Assembly: GCA_029202485.1 (NCBI GenBank)
Contig: CP119313.1
Location: 4,402,001 to 4,466,000 of the forward strand
Direction of reading: 5' to 3'
From: Candidatus Pedobacter colombiensis
GTDB taxonomy: Bacteria > Bacteroidota > Bacteroidia > Sphingobacteriales > Sphingobacteriaceae
DNA: 64,000 bases
The translations under genes were made by a program, and so were the position numbers. The notes under the pieces were generated by a model, which was not told where the DNA came from, did no database searches, and saw nothing but the letters and a program-made list of their open reading frames with translations. Positions 61,111 to 64,000 of this stretch are shown here, one piece after another (the stretch's first letter is position 1; each line of letters starts with the position of its first letter).

Positions 61111-62403
61111 CTAAGCAAAAGAAGGGCTATCGGAAATAGCCATATCAAGAATTTTAATTTGCTTGTTCAGATCGAATCCATTTTTCGACTTGGTATCTTT
61201 ATCTACACCGGCAACACTTGCCCAATTTCCCCAGTTACTGGCAGGTGCATAATCGATCAACTTTTCTTCAAAATAGGCAGCGCCACAGGTCCAGTGAACC
61301 CCTAACACATGAATAAGAAATGTAGCCACTAATAATCTACCCGGATGTGGAATAAAGCCCGTGTCATTCAGTTCCTTTATATACCTGTCAACAATTGAGT
61401 TCCCGGTATTACCTGATTTCCAGCTTTCCAAAGCAGGATCTATTTCTGCAGTTGCCTCAATAATGTCATTTTCCAGATCCTTTTCCTGAAAAAAGGCAAT
61501 ACCATGCTTTTTAAACATAAACCTGAAATAATCACGCCATAACAGCCCTAGAAGTATCTGATTAAAATTAGCATTACTTCCAAATTCACGCTCAGCATCT
61601 TTAACCTGCCAATATACCTTTCGTGGCGATAAACAACCTAAGGCCAACCATGCCGACAAATGAGAAGAGAAACCGGGCTTATCTGCAGTCGATTTACCAT
61701 TTGGTTTCAGATAAATATCGGCGCCTTCTGCCAGCAGCAATTTCAAATGTTCCAATCCGGCATCTTCACCCCCAATAGCACCTTCAACACCGAAATTATT
61801 ACCATTTTCCGCAAATCCCAAATCAGTTAATGAAGGGACTTCTCCCCAATGCTCATTTTCAACAAACGATATATCTTCAGGAGATAGGAAACAAGACTTT
61901 ACAATGGCATCTCTTTCGGTTTTCTTTTTAAACTGTGCAAAAACATCCGGAATGTCCTTTATTGGAAAAGGAAGATCTTCTTTATTATATAAGGTATGAC
62001 CTATAAAATGCTTAAGGTTGATTTTAAGTTCCCATAAGAGATCTTCAACACCATCCGAAATTAAGGTTTCTTCCGGTCCAACTTCACGGTGATGGTAAAC
62101 CTCAGCAATATCAAATTGCTCCACCAGTGCTTTTATATGATCTTCAGGCTTCCCATGAATCAATAAAATATCACCACCCATTTTACGAAGAGTATTTCTT
62201 AAGGACAGTACACTCTCCACCAAAAACTGAGCCCTAAAAGCGCCAGTCTTAACTGTACCAAATCTGGTATTTTCAAAGTAACGTGGATCAAAGAAATAAA
62301 CGGGTAAAATACTGTCCGATTTAGCAATTGCCTCAACTAACATTTCATTATCATGTAAGCGTAGATCGTTCCTAAACCAAACTAATATTTTTTTGTTCCT
62401 CAT
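61111..62403 (-). CDS. DASH-family cryptochrome
   Basis: A 430-aa flavoprotein; the ATG at 62403 is preferred over an in-frame TTG 9 bp upstream. The photolyase alpha/beta antenna domain is at ~1-130 (ILVWFRNDLRLHDNEML). The FAD domain has KPGFSSHLSAWLALGCLSPRKVYWQV (~245), NFNQILLGLLWRDYFRFMF and the C-terminal LVATFLIHVLGVHWTCGAAYFEEKLIDYAPASNWGNWASVAGVD typical of cry-DASH rather than CPD photolyase. These repair or sense UV lesions in single-stranded DNA. A -7 box TATTTTTG lies at 62436-62443. Confidence 0.92.
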   Translation of the reverse strand: MRNKKILVWFRNDLRLHDNEMLVEAIAKSDSILPVYFFDPRYFENTRFGTVKTGAFRAQFLVESVLSLRNTLRKMGGDILLIHGKPEDHIKALVEQFDIAEVYHHREVGPEETLISDGVEDLLWELKINLKHFIGHTLYNKEDLPFPIKDIPDVFAQFKKKTERDAIVKSCFLSPEDISFVENEHWGEVPSLTDLGFAENGNNFGVEGAIGGEDAGLEHLKLLLAEGADIYLKPNGKSTADKPGFSSHLSAWLALGCLSPRKVYWQVKDAEREFGSNANFNQILLGLLWRDYFRFMFKKHGIAFFQEKDLENDIIEATAEIDPALESWKSGNTGNSIVDRYIKELNDTGFIPHPGRLLVATFLIHVLGVHWTCGAAYFEEKLIDYAPASNWGNWASVAGVDKDTKSKNGFDLNKQIKILDMAISDSPSFA

Positions 62404-62435
62404 TAATTTCAAGACTAAACTTATACTGTAAATTT

Positions 62436-62443
62436 CAAAAATA
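62436..62443 (-). promoter_or_regulatory. Putative -7 box of the cry-DASH gene
   Basis: TATTTTTG on the minus strand matches TAnnTTTG, 32 bp upstream of the ATG at 62403. The rest of the 215-bp gap to 62658 is AT-rich with no feature seen. Confidence 0.35.
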
Positions 62444-62658
62444 TGCCATTTTTTATCCTAAAACTAATATTACGGCAATCTTTACATAAGCAGAACAAAA
62501 TATTTACTAAAAAAAGATAATTTAACAAACCAAATCACAGATCCATAGTTATACAATTACCATTAATACTTAATGCATCAAATAACAATACCTAAATAAG
62601 GCGCTAATTGTTTTAATTTCTTTATGCTGCATTAATCTAACCTAAAAACCCTCTGCAA

Positions 62659-63564
62659 ATGAACAAGCGAATTTTGATAACCGGAGCAACGGGCATGATA
62701 GGTAAAAAACTAATCAACGCCCTGCGAGAATCAGGCCATACAGTGTCTATCCTCAGCAGAAAACAGAGAAACATTCCAGGTGTGCAAGTATTCCTATGGG
62801 ATGTTTACAGTGGTCGGATTGATAAGGATTGTATGATTGGTATAGATACAGTTATCCATCTGGCCGGAGAAAATATTTCAAAATACCGATGGTCAAACAA
62901 ACGTAAACAACAGATTATAGATAGCAGAGTATTGTCTACTCAGCTGCTTTACAAAGCCATTAAAGAGCACCATGCCGATGTTGACACTTTCATTGCCGCT
63001 TCTGCCTCGGGTTATTATGGCGATTGCGGAGATGAAATCCTTACAGAAGACAGTCCTGCCGGGTTTGGCTTTCTGGCTCAATGCTGCAAACAATGGGAAG
63101 ACGCTGTTGACAAGGGTAAATACCTTGGACTAAGAATAGTAAAATTCAGAACCGGAATTATACTTGCAAAAGGCGAAGGCGCATTGACATCTTTCGAAAA
63201 ACCGATTAAGTTCTTCCTTGGAGCACCCCTGGGTACAGGCAAACAATGGATTCCCTGGATCCACGTTGACGACGTCATATCAGCCTACAAAAATGCAGTA
63301 GAAAGTCCCTTAATGGCCGGTGCTTACAATGCCTGTGCCCCATTTCCGGTAACCAATGCCACCTTAACCAAGGCTATCGCCAGAAAGCTACTCCGCCCGG
63401 TCTGGCCTTTTAATATCCCAGAAAAAATCCTTAGAATACTTCTGGGAGAAATGAGCGAGGTGATATTTACCAGTTCCAACACTTCAGCCCAAAAGCTATT
63501 ATCGGCAGATTTTAAATTTAAGTATACGCAACTTATGGATGCCTTATCAGATATTTACGGTTGA
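62659..63564 (+). CDS. TIGR01777-family NAD-dependent epimerase/oxidoreductase
   Basis: A 301-aa short-chain-type Rossmann protein. ILITGATGMIGKKLINALRESGHTVSILSRK is the NAD-binding start, VIHLAGENISKYRWSNKRKQQIIDSRVLSTQLL, SASGYYGDCGDEILTED and IPWIHVDDVISAYKNAV are hallmarks of the TIGR01777 (YfcH/SulA-like) family. It ends with a DUF1731-like C-terminal segment. The reaction is unknown. The next gene is a photolyase 11 bp downstream, and relatives of this family often sit beside photolyase genes. Confidence 0.9.
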   Translation: MNKRILITGATGMIGKKLINALRESGHTVSILSRKQRNIPGVQVFLWDVYSGRIDKDCMIGIDTVIHLAGENISKYRWSNKRKQQIIDSRVLSTQLLYKAIKEHHADVDTFIAASASGYYGDCGDEILTEDSPAGFGFLAQCCKQWEDAVDKGKYLGLRIVKFRTGIILAKGEGALTSFEKPIKFFLGAPLGTGKQWIPWIHVDDVISAYKNAVESPLMAGAYNACAPFPVTNATLTKAIARKLLRPVWPFNIPEKILRILLGEMSEVIFTSSNTSAQKLLSADFKFKYTQLMDALSDIYG

Positions 63565-63575
63565 AAACACTTTTC

Positions 63576-64000
63576 ATGAAAAAAGAAACAAGCATCTGCT
63601 GGTTACGCAGAGATTTAAGAATAGAAGACAATGCAGCATTATATCACGCCCTAAAGGGTGATTACCCTGTGCTATTGCTCTTTATATTCGACAAAAACAT
63701 ACTTTCAAAATTGCCAGCTAAGAATGATGCCCGTGTGACTTTTATTTATGACACACTTCAACAACTCAATTCTGAAATAAACCGCTACAATTCGACTATA
63801 TTGATAAAATATGGAACTCCGGAACAGGTATGGGCGGAAGTACTCAATAGTTACACCGTTAAGGAAGTTTACACCAATCATGATTACGAACCTTATGCGC
63901 GCGAACGGGATGATGCATTAGCTGAATACCTCAGCTCCGAAAGTATTCCATTCAAAACTTTTAAAGATCAGGTCATTTTCGAAAAGAATGAAATCAGCAA
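63576..64000 (+). CDS. Deoxyribodipyrimidine photolyase / cryptochrome family protein (partial, 3' end outside window)
   Basis: 141 codons visible from ATG 63576: KKETSICWLRRDLRIEDNAALYHALKG and VLLLFIFDKNILSKLPAKNDARVTFIYDTLQQLN are the antenna-domain start of class I photolyases. EVYTNHDYEPYARERDDALAEYL matches the conserved region after it. The FAD-binding half is cut off. It starts 11 bp after the TIGR01777 gene, and together with the cry-DASH gene this makes a light-dependent DNA repair cluster. Confidence 0.9.
   Translation, partial: MKKETSICWLRRDLRIEDNAALYHALKGDYPVLLLFIFDKNILSKLPAKNDARVTFIYDTLQQLNSEINRYNSTILIKYGTPEQVWAEVLNSYTVKEVYTNHDYEPYARERDDALAEYLSSESIPFKTFKDQVIFEKNEIS

Overview
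The window is chromosomal DNA from a member of the Bacteroidota, most likely Sphingobacteriaceae and close to Pedobacter. This is inferred from protein style and gene content, since no database search was possible. Supporting signs are TAnnTTTG-type -7 promoter boxes, weak ribosome binding sites, carboxypeptidase-regulatory-like TonB-dependent receptors, a FecI/FecR/TonB receptor/DUF4249 cluster, DUF3078, DUF2490 and DUF4249 proteins, and an ISL3-type IS with a split transposase. Most of the window is ordinary core genome.

Layout. 0-6.2 kb: a partial polysaccharide deacetylase and an MscS channel read leftward. They diverge from pdxJ, which is followed by gcvP (glycine cleavage P protein). 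6.2-15 kb: an orphan receiver protein, an MBL hydrolase, the recJ-lptB-GH3-CBS run, an M13 lipoprotein peptidase, a GyrI-like gene broken by a stop at codon 4, and a tiny lipoprotein. 15-22.5 kb: a metallophosphoesterase, then an ECF sigma factor, FecR anti-sigma, STN-domain TonB receptor, DUF4249 lipoprotein and fatty-acid hydroxylase, which together form a cell-surface signalling and uptake unit. 22.5-27.2 kb: an MDR oxidoreductase, pirin, DUF3078 protein, a membrane protein with a cytochrome b5-like partner, and a PfkB kinase.

27.3-32.7 kb is an accessory region. Two identical tRNA-Asn genes with nearly identical leaders flank a complete 1,412-bp ISL3-type IS (30-bp perfect inverted repeats, 8-bp target duplication) and a 7-unit array of 11-bp C-rich repeats. 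Beyond the second tRNA lie a TlpA-type thioredoxin protein, a chimeric peptide gene (GT25-like N-terminus, Gly/Ser linker, Cys-rich tail), a 45-codon integrase remnant, two tandem palindromes, a DUF5808 protein and a 51-aa membrane peptide. The chimeric peptide plus thioredoxin pair is the best candidate here for something undescribed.

32.7-47 kb: a PAP2 phosphatase, a TonB-type outer membrane protein, an OmpR-family two-component system, an ECF sigma factor and murB. These are followed by two tandem TetR regulators leading into a complete TolC/adaptor/RND efflux operon that ends in a perfect terminator. 47-49.9 kb is a second accessory patch: three direct repeats at exactly 21-bp spacing, a small lipoprotein, a secreted six-repeat DUF5648-like protein and an orphan protein. 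50-64 kb returns to core genes: lpdA, a CocE-type hydrolase and an M1 peptidase, DUF2490 and another outer membrane protein, odhB-odhA (2-oxoglutarate dehydrogenase), DASH cryptochrome, a TIGR01777-type epimerase and a photolyase cut by the window edge. lpdA supplies the E3 subunit used by the OdhA/OdhB complex and also by the glycine cleavage system.
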